Counted from the first letter of the stretch, positions 1 to 11,539 are shown. The stretch is 64,000 nt of DNA from Macrotrachela quadricornifera (GCA_022393335.1 JAJEKB010020756.1:296033-360032); one strand, 5' to 3'. The notes: generated from the sequence alone by a model not told the origin. Program-made: numbers and translations.

Positions 1-2024
1 AATACTAAAATCATTGCGCTGAAATTCATGAAATTAATGGAGAACTGTGGTGTTAGAAGGTGCTTGGTCTCTCATGCTTGCACCAAAATAGCATGACTAT
101 CTTTGTATGTTAAGCCAATTTTTCAGTCATATAAAATCAAAGTGCGAAATTGTTCACGTGAGAGTTGAAAATTTATATTGAAAATGATGTGAGAGTGATT
201 CAAAAGAAATTAAAAAAATACAACGATGGATAATTCGTGGAAGTCTAAAATTTTGGATATAATCTTAAATATGTTTAGTTATTAGAATAGAATAGATGTC
301 ATCAAATTACGACTTCTAGAAGAACCGGGCGTAGAAACCTTTCTAGTGCCCTACGTAGATTCGATGCTTCGTATTAGTTTCCAGGAAAGAAACCTTGCCT
401 TCTATAAGTTCGAAAGACTTGTTAGAAGGCATAATGGACAAGGAAAGAAATTTTCAAGTAGGAAAATTATTCTCAATAAGGACAACAGTTTCTTGCGAAC
501 GAAAAGAAATTTGTTGGAGTGGACAAACTTTTCTGACTCGTAATTCCACTATGATTTACTCCTTCCTATTAGTTTCAAAGAAACTACATTTACTTTCAAG
601 AGGCTAGGACGAGTTGTATCGGCAGACATCATACCGAATATAATTTTCGCTTTTCTAGTTTTCCTCGTTTTGTCCTTCTTCCCTCTCTTAACTTACGCAA
701 ATTGTGACTTATGCTTTTCCAGACAATGTCCCCCTTAAGGCGATTGTTCTACATGTGTTTTCGCAAGTCCTGGTTCCCACTGCCCTCACCCTCGCCCTTG
801 AGATACGTCCTATGCGTATTTTCACATGTGCTCATGTTTTCGTCCTTCTCCTCATCAAGAGAGATGTCCTTATTTGTGTTTCTGTCCAAACTTATCCTGT
901 TTATAGAAAATTTATTTCTTTTTTTCGGAAAGAACTTTCCTGGAAACTAATATAGGGCATCATATAAGAAAATGCGAGAGAATACAACTTACTTTTACTT
1001 TTCCGACGTTCTGAAATATAAACAAATGAACGGTACGTGTGCACAAAATCTGTGCAATTAACCCATTAATGCATATGTACGTATAGATAGTCAGATATTA
1101 AAAGAAAAAACGAGAAAAAAAATCACATGTAGATGGTTTTTTCCACTATTGCTACCAGCTAGACTACACAAAAAAAAAGTATTTGTCGAAACTTTTTTAT
1201 TATAATCTTAGTTCAATATAGATCACATAACAGAGAACTATAGAGCGAAAGACGCTCTATCGACTGACGAAAAACGAAGTTTTTTTTAAAGATGTTTATG
1301 AAAAAAAAATCCTTCACCACTACTTTTGGCCTGTCGTAATTAGTTAGTATGGAATGAATATAGCTTCCGCCGAAAAGCTTTAAAATATTTTAATATCAAT
1401 TAAAAATTTCTGAATAATCCCATTCAATTCTATGTGTTATTTTTGGAATTATTTATTAAATTTTTCTCCTACGAGACAAACATTACAAAATTCAACTGCT
1501 TTAGTAGACTGAAGTATCATGTTTATTTAATATTTTGATTACATACAAATAAATTCTTACATTTGATTGCAAACAATAAAGATTGTTTTCGTAGCAACAG
1601 ACATCAATATTAAAAATAATATTTCGAAAAGTATGTGAAACAAATATTCGATGTTAGAGAAATCATATTCATTTCATTTTTCAGTACTTGTTTATTTCAT
1701 AATGTAATTTTTATTTTATGAATGAAATAAAATGTGTATCAAACGTTTTAAAAATAATCAAAATTTGACTAAATTAAAGAATTTTATTTTTGTAATTTAA
1801 AATATCCTACTGTGAATAATTAAATTTTATCATAAAAAAAATTCTTTCTTTCTTTCTTTCATTAGAAATGAACGAGCAATAATTTATTAACACTACTCGT
1901 ATCAACAAAGGTAAATTAAACAAAAATTTGTACTTATCTTATTTTTTTTTCAATAGATTAGATAAAAGAAAAATTACAATAAGAAATAAATATTCACACT
2001 TATTTAGGTCAAAGATGAATAAAA
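1..2024. other. gene-free AT-rich region
   Basis: I see no convincing gene here. Short overlapping open frames at 346-955 lie inside an inverted-repeat structure and resemble no family. A perfect 8-bp stem with a 5-base loop (ATAGAGCG-AAAGA-CGCTCTAT) lies at about 1240-1260. A short TTTC tandem run sits near 1844-1860. The last few hundred bases before 2025 are very AT-rich and would include the promoter of the ankyrin gene, but no specific motif can be assigned. Confidence 0.6.
373..951. repeat. possible terminal-inverted-repeat element, ~0.58 kb
   Basis: The 16-base string ATTAGTTTCCAGGAAA at 373-388 recurs as its exact reverse complement at 936-951. Just outside both copies is a related TGCCCT / AGGGCA string (about 347-352 and 954-959). 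The interior is less AT-rich than its surroundings and full of variants of the same TTTCC/GGAAA words. This looks like a small non-autonomous element or foldback, but no target duplication was identified and no superfamily can be named. Confidence 0.35.
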
Positions 2025-3361
2025 ATGAATCCATCAAATATTAATACAAATTTACCCCATCTATGTAATATGGCATATAGTCATAAAAAAAATCGACAAA
2101 TATCATTTAGCACAAATTCTAAAAGTACTTATTCAATTTCTTCATCAATATCTTCAAATAGATCAAAGAATTTAAATTCAATTCCTACATTTATTCAATT
2201 ATGTATTTATTCAGATGAAAATTATGCATGTCGTACAATTCGTACATTACTCTCATCACATAATCATTATTCACTAAATGTTTGTGATGAATTTGGTTGT
2301 AATGCACTTATGTATTCTCTTCGTTATCAACGTTATCGATTATTTGAATTTTTATTAAATGAATTATCTTTAGATTTAAATTTTCATGCAAAAGATCAAC
2401 AAGAAAATACAATACTTCATTATGCAATTTTATATGGTGGAAATGATACACATATATTAGATAAATTAATTGAAATATATAAGAAATTTGCAATTAAAAT
2501 TGATGAGAGAAATTCTTGTGGATTTACTCCTTTACTTTTAGGTAAGATAAGAATATTTTTAATAGAATATTATTAAATTATATATATTTCTAGCTGTTTT
2601 TTGTGGACGATATGATCTTGTTTTAACTTTATTAACTAAAACAGATGCATCACCATTTGTTCGTGATTATATTCAATTAAAAAATATGTTCGATTATTTA
2701 GAAATTGATATTAAACATAATGAATTTATCAATCGATGTCAAAAAAGGTATATCAAAAACTTTCAATATGTAATTATTGCTAAAGATTGTTATTTATAGT
2801 CAACGATCTATCTGTTCAAATTCTGAATTAAAACATTTACGTATTCAACTTAATCAAACTATTCCTTCTCAACGTCAAAATTCATATCATATGGTTCAAC
2901 ATCATATTTATAAGAATTTTTTTGAAACAATTTTACTTCGACCTGTTCAAGATCAATTTCAATTATTACGATTAGCAATTATGGAAATGTTTGATTTTGA
3001 AAATTTATCATCTAATTTAACACATCTTTTAAATTATTTAAATAAACGTTATCCACGAATTAAAATGCTACGACAACAAAAAAATTTACAAGATATTACA
3101 AAAATAACTAAACTTGTTTTTCAACAAGAAAATTCCAAAACAAATGTTCATAATATTTTAAATCTATTTGATCCAAATCCAAGACCTAATATAACATCTC
3201 ATAAAACACCAGCAATATCATCTTCACAAATGAATATATCAACAACAAAAACACCAATTACATTTAAACGATTAAGTACGAAAATAACAACACTTACGAT
3301 GTTTTCTCGAATACAAATGAACAGAAAATGTTCTTCACCTTTGCTAGTTAATACTAAATAA
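2025..3361 (+). CDS. ankyrin-repeat protein, three exons
   Basis: Predicted exons are 2025-2541, 2594-2747 and 2800-3361, with GT..AG introns of 52 bp each and phases that keep one frame, giving about 410 residues. The N-terminal ~65 residues are Ser/Asn-rich. From about residue 85 there are ankyrin-like units: NVCDEFGCNALMYSL followed by a Leu-rich helix, then QENTILHYAILYGG, then GFTPLLLG running across the first intron into AVFCGRYDLVLTLL. After about residue 195 there are no more repeats; the C-terminal half is Gln/Asn/Thr-rich and basic. Ankyrin repeats mediate protein binding, so a scaffold or adaptor role is the most that can be inferred. The start is the first ATG of the open frame. 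The ankyrin assignment is firm by pattern; no specific orthologue is recognised. Confidence 0.75.
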
Positions 3362-5261
3362 AAAGAGATTTTTTTTTAATAAATTTTGGTCAATCTCAAT
3401 AATCATCTTATTAATAATATTGATTCTATATTGTTATGTTAATATAAAACCGAATGTTGAACATTTTGACTCTAATTTAGTATAAACAACTTTAATGATT
3501 GTTTCTTATTCTTTCATTGAGCCTTTAAAGAACAACAAGCTTTTCAATCCAATCTATTTATTCATTGAATTTGAAAGAAGTTACAGTATAAAATGATTTC
3601 TTTTTTCAAAATTATGATTAGTAAACTTCTGTACAAGGGAGTAATATTATATTGTATACCAAAGATATGTTACAAAATACGTTGTATTTGTGATTTGAAC
3701 ACATGATTAATGATAGAAATTATATCTTGAGCAGAGTTGACTTTAGTTCAATTCTAATAATCGAAAGTCCGAGAATAGAGAATTTTCATTCGCTTTTGTT
3801 ATGAAAATGTGCTGCATGTATTATACTTTATAATAAGAGATCTTTTTAACGACACATTTTCTATATGTGGTAAAGGTATAATCTTCGTTTCTTCTTCTTT
3901 TTTCATGAAAAAATGCGAATTTATTAACAAATGTATATGAAGACTATTCTTACCTCTTAGTGTGTTCAATATAATGCTCTTTAAATCCCCTAAAATAAAA
4001 ATAATATAGATACTCACAAAATATCAAATAAATTAATACGCCATCTTCTTAGTTTTCAAAAAGAAACTACCAAAATAACGTTTTTCTGTTTTCTATAAAA
4101 TCAAAATGGAAATATAAAACTATACTATTTCTATATTTTCAATAAATAAAAGAAGAAAAGTATATGCCACCATATAGCGGAAAATGAATAAAATAGTATA
4201 TTCTTGGAATTAATAAAAAGAATAAATTTGTTCTATAAGAAAGAGATAGAAATATTTTATTAAGCTGAATTGTTATAGTAAAAATGGATGTTCGAGAAAT
4301 ATCTCAAGGTGGTGTTCGCGTTGAGAGATATCTTTCCTTTGACGAAGGTAAACTGATAATATTCACATATGGGAAGTTAAAAAATATTCCACTAATTGAA
4401 ATATTACAAAGTATTATTCAACTGATTCGAATCTTACTATACATATATTTCTTTGATGAATAAATTTTTTTAATCATGAATTTCAAAAGAAGAAAAAGCA
4501 TTCATAAGCTCATACAAAATTTGCATTATATTTTGTTTCATATTTCTTTGTTTACGAATCTTATAGGATTCAATGGGAGTCATTTGTTAGTTCTTGTACA
4601 TTTCTTATTATACAAATCTTGTAAGATTTTTCACTGGTATCATATTATCTGAATGTTATGAAATCTGAAAAAAAGAAGAAACGGTCTGATCCCTGAATTT
4701 TTTGACCTGAAGCATTATAAAACAATTTTTTGTATAGGTCATGTGGATCTACTAAGAGTTTTGTCACTTTGTTATGCAAATACATGTTATGTGATAATCA
4801 TCGTTTGATTCGTTCTTTCTACTGTTACCACTGTTCTCTTGAATTAATCTTTTTTAATTAGTGTTTATTCTCTAATGAAGAACTCATGGTTTCTTCAATA
4901 GGAATACTTATAGAAAAAATTTACTAACGCGTATACTTAACATAATGCTCAGTCACATCTTATATCGTCTTTCGTTTATTCACTTCTGTTTTTCTCTAAT
5001 ATATTATACTGTTCGGGTATGAGTATAGTCAAGTAACAGTCACACATCTTCTCCATCGCGTTGCACGAAGTATTTACTAATCCATTTGTCAACCAAAAAG
5101 TGATATTTTGTTTCGTTAACGCGACGATTCCTATAGAAATTAGTTTCTAGAATGAAAAGAAAAAAATAATAATAACTTTATTTCGATGTTTTTCAAACTT
5201 TGTTCAAATAAAACTTGCAATGCTAAATACACTTATAGTAAGGAAAAAACAAAAAAAAAGG
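3362..5261. other. gene-free AT-rich region
   Basis: This is intergenic DNA between the ankyrin gene and the Tc1-type repeat. Only short chance open frames occur (for example 3799-4017 minus), with no family resemblance. A probable polyadenylation hexamer AATAAA follows the ankyrin stop at about 3380. No repeats of note were seen. Confidence 0.6.
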
Positions 5262-5660
5262 TACAGTACTGGCCAAAAATCCCCCCCCCCCCCCCCCCCC
5301 CGAAGTATTACTTTTTTCCATTGCTTTGAGCTGATATTTTCAGCGCTTGAAGGTCTTAATAAACCCTGATCATAGACATCACTCAATTCCTTATCGATCA
5401 ACATATAGTGAAGTTATTAGTTCATTCATATCCTTACAGTGTGAATGTCATAACTCCTTTATTTTTTGACTTTTATTTTCGCACAACCCCTCATTCGAAA
5501 GCTCATCTGTGCAGCTATCTTCCATAAAAATTTGGCAAGAAACGATTGAGAAATAATGAAGATTTAATCTTTGCATTGAAAAATTCTGCTAATCACGAAA
5601 CTCTAGTATTTGATGTGATATCAATAATAGGCCTAGGACAGTTCACAGTTCTAAATACAG

Positions 5661-5812
5661 AGGAACTGGTCAAAAGAACTAGGTACACAGTTCTTTTGAA
5701 AGGAACTGATATGTGCCTACCAGTTCTTTTGAAAGGAACTGATATGTATCTACCAGTTCTTTGAAAGGAACTGATATGTATGAACCAGTTCTTTAAGAGG
5801 AACTGATATGTA
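5661..5812. repeat. 32-33 bp palindromic tandem repeat running into the gap
   Basis: Units starting AGGAACTGATATGTA and ending CCAGTTCTTT begin at 5701, 5734, 5766 and 5798, with a longer diverged unit at 5661. Each unit can fold on itself (AGGAACTG against CAGTTCTT). The array continues to the first N, so its full length is unknown; the gap is probably where the assembler failed on it. Confidence 0.8.
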
Positions 5813-6212
5813 NNNNNNNNNNNNNNNNNNNNNNNNNNNNNNNNNNNNNNNNNNNNNNNNNNNNNNNNNNNNNNNNNNNNNNNNNNNNNNNNNNNNNNNN
5901 NNNNNNNNNNNNNNNNNNNNNNNNNNNNNNNNNNNNNNNNNNNNNNNNNNNNNNNNNNNNNNNNNNNNNNNNNNNNNNNNNNNNNNNNNNNNNNNNNNNN
6001 NNNNNNNNNNNNNNNNNNNNNNNNNNNNNNNNNNNNNNNNNNNNNNNNNNNNNNNNNNNNNNNNNNNNNNNNNNNNNNNNNNNNNNNNNNNNNNNNNNNN
6101 NNNNNNNNNNNNNNNNNNNNNNNNNNNNNNNNNNNNNNNNNNNNNNNNNNNNNNNNNNNNNNNNNNNNNNNNNNNNNNNNNNNNNNNNNNNNNNNNNNNN
6201 NNNNNNNNNNNN
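5813..6212. other. assembly gap (400 N)
   Basis: Exactly 400 unknown bases. The round number suggests a placeholder or estimated length. Any open frame crossing it is meaningless. It lies between a palindromic minisatellite and a homopolymer-containing inverted repeat, both hard to assemble. Confidence 0.98.
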
Positions 6213-6280
6213 AAAGCAATGGAAAAAAGTAATACTTCGGGGGGGGGGGGGGGGGGGGGGGTTTTTTGGCCAGTCGTGTA

Positions 6281-7960
6281 CATGCAGATGCATGGGGTAT
6301 TTTGTGCACAGAAGCTGAACTTGAAACAGAAGATTTATCAAACATTATAAAAAATAAATATAATAATTTAATAGATTTAGGTAAAGATAAAAATCCAGAT
6401 ATTGAACATTTATTGGAATTTAAAAAGAGAAAAAAAATGACGAAAAAAATTTATATGAAATTCGTCCGATAATATGTGAATTTAAAAATATTTGACTAAT
6501 GTTAACAAAATTGTCAAATGAGCAGTTTAGTATTTTTTACTATGTAAGAGGCTGGTGTCTACGAAAAATAACTGATGAAAATACAGAAAGTTTACGTCTA
6601 TTTATTACTGGTGGGGTTCGTACGGCAAAAAGTCATTTACTCAAATGTATGTTTTATGAAGCAAATAAAATATTAAATAAAATGGATAATGAACAAACTA
6701 ATGACATTCGGACTCTGATCTGTGCACCGACAAATGCTGCTGCTCTTAATATGAATTGTTCCACTATCCATAGTACATTTAAAATTGGTTTTAAAAAATT
6801 TTAATTCGTCTGAAAATGTCTTAAATGGTATGAGATGTAAATTAGATGGTTTATGTCTTTTATTTATTGATGAAATTTCGCTTATTGATCAAACATTATG
6901 GAGAGATTTACATACTCGATTAGGTCAAATTACATATAAAACTGGTCCTTCTATCTATTTTGGAAATGTCTCTATAATTGCTAAAGATGATTTTTACCAA
7001 TTATCTCCAGTGAAAGGTATTCCATTATATTTATCAAATAACGTAATAAATTATTGGCAAAACTTATTCGACTATATAGAATTAACTCTTTGTCAGAGAA
7101 CTAAAGAAATCGAATATTATGCATTAGCTAATCGAATACATAAAAAGAAAAAAGATGAATCTTTTTCTAAAGAGGATAAAAAATTATTACAACGTACTGT
7201 TGATAGATATATTTCAAAATCGTACCAAGATGAATGTGTACATTTATTTGCTTGTAACCAATTTGTTGATGAACACAATGAAAAGATGTTATCATAAAAA
7301 TGTGAAAAAATTATTGATATGCCTGCAGAAAAACTAACTATAGATAACAAAATATCGATTTCAAAACAGAAAGATAAATCAAATTCATTTGATAATAAAA
7401 ATTTAAAGTTTGGAGTAGGTGCCCGTATTGTAATTGCAGAAAATGTAAATAGAGATGATGGTATTGTTAAAGGAGCATTTGGAAATATTGTTGAAATTAT
7501 TTTTGATTGTACAAAGAAAAATTTTATTGATTATATCAGAATAAAATTTGATAATCTTGAATGTGGACGTCATCATCAAACTATTTGTGATATTTGTAGA
7601 AAAGAGAAAACTGTTTGTATTGAAAGATATATTCTAGAGATGAAGATCAGCAAAAATAAAGCTATAGCACAATTTCCTATAAGATTAGGTTGGACTTCAA
7701 CTGTACATAAAGTACAAGGTGCAACTATAAAAGAAGTAGTAGTCGATTTAAAAAAATTCAATCGATCTGGACAAGGTTATGTTAGTTTTACACGTTCACC
7801 AGATTCTGAAGAAAGTTTTCTCACAGAAATTAAACATAAAACTTTTTTTTTCAATAATTATGAAAAGCATACTATGATCATTTTTTCTATCGAAAACTTT
7901 GTTTTTTTTTTAAACTTCAATTCAAATCTTGCACTCTTGTTGATTAGTTGTACAGATTGA
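6281..7960 (+). pseudogene. decayed Helitron/PIF1-type DNA helicase
   Basis: Recognisable helicase blocks appear in order but in three different frames. First comes a stretch around HADAWGILCTEAELETEDLS (6281-6472), as found in the C-terminal half of Helitron RepHel proteins. The Walker A region (6610-6633) reads GGVRTAKS, where GG.GTGKS is expected. Then follow Walker B LLFIDEISLID (about 6856-6890), a DDFYQLSP motif (GDFYQLPP in the family), LKFGVGARIVI, and the C-terminal block LGWTSTVHKVQGATIKEVVV with SGQGYVSFTR. There is a stop after 6469, frame changes near 6475-6500 and 6780-6805, and an in-frame TAA at 7295-7297. The damaged Walker A and broken frames mean it cannot make an active helicase. 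The N-terminal Rep nuclease part is absent, with the coding sequence ending abruptly at the Tc1-type repeat. Confidence 0.8.
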
Positions 7961-8835
7961 ATGTCAACATATATATATTGTTATATTAATGAATAAAATG
8001 AATATCCATCATAAAAAAAACTTCGTCGTTATTTACAATCATCAACTCTTACTAAACAAGATAAATCATCACATATTTATAGAAGTATTGAGCTACAAGT
8101 CTAATAAAATTTACCGGATAAATTCTAGTTTTTTTGCCTGAATCTTCTAAATGATGTTATACATTTAACAGTGTAAATAACTATCTTGAATTAGAAGTGA
8201 TAGTTCTCGGTTCTTGATTAAGTCAAAATAAAGACCGATTTCACTCTGAAATTGAATGATTTCTACAGGTAATTCTTCATTGATCGTTATTTTTACATTC
8301 GTTTTTTGACTTCTACAACACGACAACTATTCATTATAAAAAAAATAACTTTGAACAGATATAAATTAAAATGCATCTACTCCAACTAGTATTTCAAATG
8401 TCACATGCATCAAGAGTTTAATGCGCATATTACGACTTTTGTTTCGAGAAATATTCATATTTTTTTTACAGTTCAATCAATTTATGAAAAAACAAATAGA
8501 TTGAGTCTTGATCATACTTTCACATAAATTTTCCACATGAATTATTTATTTATATTTAAATCAATACTATTACAAACTAAAACTGCTACTTCAATCAAAT
8601 CTTGCTTCACGAAAGAAAGTTACACATTTAGTAAGTTACAATACAAAAATTTCTACAAAAACAAACAGACCAAATATTGATCATTTATGAAATATTTATT
8701 TCGCAGTTTTTCCTATTATTTAATGATCTAACTAGAATGCTTTTGTCTATTCTGTCTCATTAATACTACTTCTTAGCTCATAGTCTGTACATTCTTTCTG
8801 TTCGTTAAAAAAAACGATATAAAATATTTTACACA
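7961..8835. other. gene-free spacer between helicase remnant and RPA-like gene
   Basis: AT-rich sequence with no open frame of interest. If the helicase and RPA-like gene were once parts of one Helitron, this would be its internal spacer; nothing in the sequence proves that. Confidence 0.5.
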
Positions 8836-10661
8836 ATGTCAAATAAAAAATTTAAAACTCTTCACGGTTATATTCAATCAACAACTGCTGTACTTGAAGG
8901 AAAAAAATTACATAATTATGCAAGTCTTGAACTGCAGGTCAATTCAAACTCAACTGAACGTGTGGTTTTTTTCTTCGTGAAGCCATCAAAATCATCACAT
9001 GGATTTAATAATGTTTTACAATATAATGGTGCAGATATTGCTGTATCTATAACAGGTCTTATTCAAAATGATGACGGTATGTGTATTTGACAAATGTCTT
9101 TTTACTGAGTCAGTTTATAACGATGATTAATTGTAGGCGATTATCTAGCCTCTAAAACAACAACTGTTCGACCAAGAACAGTTACCTTCGAACAGATACA
9201 AATTAATAATGAATTTAAATTAATTGGTCATTTAAACTACAACATTGACAATTATGAAAATCTTAATCTTATTGGAACAGTTCTTGACGTTAATGATACA
9301 GTAACAGTAGATAAATTTGATCAATCTACCCAAAAGCGTATTGGTATAAAAGAACAAAGCTTTATTCTTGCAGATAAAACTGGTTCTGCCTACGTTTTTG
9401 TCTGGGATGATGTAGTAGAAAAAGTTACTATTACAAATCTAAAAAAAAATTAATAAAAATAAAAAAGTATTTTCAATTTAGGTTGAAAAAGGAAAAAGCT
9501 ATGAATTATTACATGTGAAAACACGCCTTGATGCCAATGATCAAGGTTATCTGCAATCAACATTCAAGTCTGATATAAAATGTATGTTATTTATATTTAA
9601 ACTAATATTATTAATATTACATATTTCTAGGTTGTAATGTCGTCGAATTTGATCAAAATCTAGTTGAATTAACAAAAAACACAATTATAAAACGTGAAAA
9701 AACAATTAAAGAACAGGTATCATCCTGTAAGACATCAATCTGGACTTCCTGTCCAAAATGTAAAACTCGATCAGATTCAAATAATATAATAATAACTTGT
9801 AGTAAATGTAATTCCAATTTTCATTCAAAAAATCAATCATTAAAAGTAGAAATTATCGTTGAAGGTAAATATTAGTTTTATTTCATTTTTAAATTTTACT
9901 ATGACATACTAAAAATTTTAATTTGTTTGAATCCACATAGATAAAGAAGAAAAACAATATTCTTTACAGAGATGTCCATCGCGGCGCTGCCGCTGCCGCT
10001 GCCGCGGACGCGACGCGGACGCGGTCGCGGTAGCGGCGCGGCAGCGGCAGATTTTTCTAAAAATCGTCGCGGCAGCGGCGCGTCAGCGGCTGACGTTTTA
10101 AAAAGCCATCGCGGCAGCGGCGCAGCAGCGGCAAACTTTTTTTTAGAACATCGAAAAATAATATGATTTTGAAAGAAATTTTACTTTTTACAAATAGAAC
10201 AATGTAGAGCTGATTGAATTTGATAGTTTACTAGCAATATCTGTTGTCTGATACAGTTGGAACAGTGAAATTCGAAACGTTTTTTTGAAAACCATCGCGG
10301 CAGCGGCGCGGCGGCGGCTAGTTTATGTTAGACCGCGTCGCGCCAGCGGCGCGGCAGCTTTATCTAATACATCACCGCGTCGCGGCAGCGGCGCGGTAGC
10401 TTTTTTTCTCTAAGGCCGCGGCGCGGCAGCGGCAGTTTTTCAGCCGCGATGGACATCTCTGATTCTTTAACAATCTATAAAGATGAATTATTAACAATTA
10501 TACAGAATCCTGATTCTAATCGAATTAACCATTTCCTTTTAAATAATGATGTGTTTCAATTTACTGTTAATTGTCGAACATTAAATGTTATTGATATAAA
10601 AAGTATATTAAATATTTTGCTATTTAACATTGTATGTTTAACATGTTTAAGAACTCAATAA
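8836..10661 (+). pseudogene. RPA1-like OB-fold / zinc-ribbon protein gene, interrupted by a transposon
   Basis: Exons with consistent phases are 8836-9076, 9137-9423, 9482-9581, 9631-9864 and 9941-9966, continuing after the insert at 10470-10661. Read without the insert and one copy of its target duplication, the frame is uninterrupted and would encode about 359 residues. Visible features are an OB-fold-like core (LIGTVLDVNDT, FILADKTGSAYVFVWDD, then KGKSYELLHVKTR) and a four-cysteine ribbon, CPKC..12 residues..CSKC, near residues 255-275. This resembles the zinc-ribbon OB domain C of the large RPA subunit, which binds single-stranded DNA. As it stands the frame runs into the insert and stops at 10099-10101, removing the last ~64 residues. 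It is shorter than canonical RPA1 (about 600), so it is either a paralogue or a transposon-borne RPA-like gene. Confidence 0.65.
9967..10461. mobile_element. GC-rich hAT-type miniature element with 8-bp target duplication
   Basis: The element is 495 bp with perfect 19-bp terminal inverted repeats, CAGAGATGTCCATCGCGGC (9967-9985) and its complement (10443-10461). It is flanked by the direct repeat ATTCTTTA at 9959-9966 and 10462-10469. An 8-bp duplication with CAG..TG-type termini is the hallmark of hAT elements. The interior is extremely GC-rich (tandem GCGGCAGCGGCGCGG variants) in a roughly 25% GC landscape and has no transposase. It lies in the fifth exon of the RPA-like gene. The open frame at 9972-10166 is a by-product of its repeats. 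Confidence 0.9.
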
Positions 10662-10803
10662 ACCAAAGAAAAAAAAGCTTCAATAAAAAAATACATCAAT
10701 AATACATCATTTTGTGTTTTTCTTTATGAAAAAAATAATCCATTAAAACATCTGTGTAAACTAAATAAAAATATTCTATTTAAGAATAATTAAAGAAATA
10801 TTC

Positions 10804-11058
10804 ATGAAAATAAAAATAAATAAAAAATGTGGACTCATTCTAATATTATATCTGATCATTGTATTTCATTATCAATATGAACCGCAATACCAAAATACTT
10901 TAATCATTAATAAAAATTGTTCATTTGAATACAGTAGAGGTCATATAAAACATATAAACTCTTTATTAATGTATCAATTCCATCTTATTCAGAACAAATA
11001 TTATGATGCAAAGAATGATAATTACCAGCTAAGAGTTTCTTTTGATGGCAGTACCTGA
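10804..11058 (+). CDS. hypothetical short protein with N-terminal membrane anchor
   Basis: An 84-residue open frame starting with a basic stretch (KIKINKK) and a hydrophobic segment LILILYLIIVF, which would act as a signal anchor, followed by a polar Asn/Tyr/His-rich region. The shape recalls the start of a type II Golgi enzyme, but no catalytic motif follows and no continuing exon was found. It could be a truncated gene or a chance frame. Confidence 0.25.
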   Translation: MKIKINKKCGLILILYLIIVFHYQYEPQYQNTLIINKNCSFEYSRGHIKHINSLLMYQFHLIQNKYYDAKNDNYQLRVSFDGST

Positions 11059-11224
11059 TCCACATTAGTTATCACTCACTAGTCAGCTGAGCCAATAGAT
11101 CTAAACTCAATCAAAATTCGATATGACTTTCTTTATTCAAGTTTAAGTTTAAAATACTTCTTTCCTACTATTTAAAGAAAGAAGGTTCGTTTTTTTTAAC
11201 TTTAAAAAAAAACAAAAAATACAG

Positions 11225-11539
11225 TTACATCTGTGGTTTGTCCGCGTGATGGCGATGGGTTCGAGGAGGAATGGGTGGCGGTTTTTCTTCCATAATCTTG
11301 TTCAGACGTACCACCATCTGTTCCATGTCGGATAGCTGGGTTTTAAGAGACGCCATTGTATTTTGTAATGTTTGATTTGTCTGTGACAAACAACGAACTG
11401 TGTCGTCCAAACGGCGATTATCGTCGCGCAATCGGCGATTATCGTCGCGCAAACGACGAATTTCGTCTGATAAAAGACGGTTTTCATTAATTAATATGGT
11501 TGCTGGATGTGGTGGTGGTGATGGTGGTTGTTGTGCAAC
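11225..11539 (-). CDS. last exon of a coiled-coil, proline-ended protein
   Basis: On the minus strand an acceptor (TCTGTTTTAG, complement of about 11540-11549) is followed by an open exon from 11539 to a stop at 11225, 104 codons. It reads a Pro-rich opener (VAQQPPSPPPHPAT), then a heptad-like basic/acidic coiled coil with a tandem RRLRDDN repeat, then a Gln/Leu/Met-rich helix. It ends in an SH3-ligand-like tail PPPIPPR and a His-rich end. Neither strand shows the rest of the gene nearby. The most compatible upstream exon is at 18168-18228, in matching phase. The role is probably protein-protein interaction; no orthologue is recognised. Confidence 0.55.
   Translation of the reverse strand, partial: VAQQPPSPPPHPATILINENRLLSDEIRRLRDDNRRLRDDNRRLDDTVRCLSQTNQTLQNTMASLKTQLSDMEQMVVRLNKIMEEKPPPIPPRTHRHHADKPQM

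Larger units (their letters stand above)
5262..6280. mobile_element. Tc1/mariner-type inverted repeats flanking an assembly gap
   Basis: On the left, TA at 5262-5263 is followed by CAGTACTGGCCAAAAAT, a run of 21 C (5281-5301), then GAAGTATTACTTTTTTCCAT. On the right the same sequence occurs in reverse complement, with a run of 23 G (6239-6261), ending GGCCAGTCGTGTA with TA at 6279-6280. A TA dinucleotide followed by CAGT.CTGGCC is the classic start of Tc1-family terminal repeats (established for nematode Tc1). No transposase frame is visible inside, so this would be a non-autonomous element. The left flank does not carry the helicase coding sequence found to the right, so the two ends may belong to different copies or the gap may be misjoined. 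Confidence 0.6.

Noticed and set aside
5593..6350. Frames of 177-250 codons crossing the N run
   Set aside because: Most residues are unknown because of the assembly gap; the rest is repeat sequence and homopolymer.
9972..10166. Ala/Gly/Arg-rich frame
   Set aside because: It lies wholly inside the GC-rich miniature element and reflects its GCGGCA repeats.
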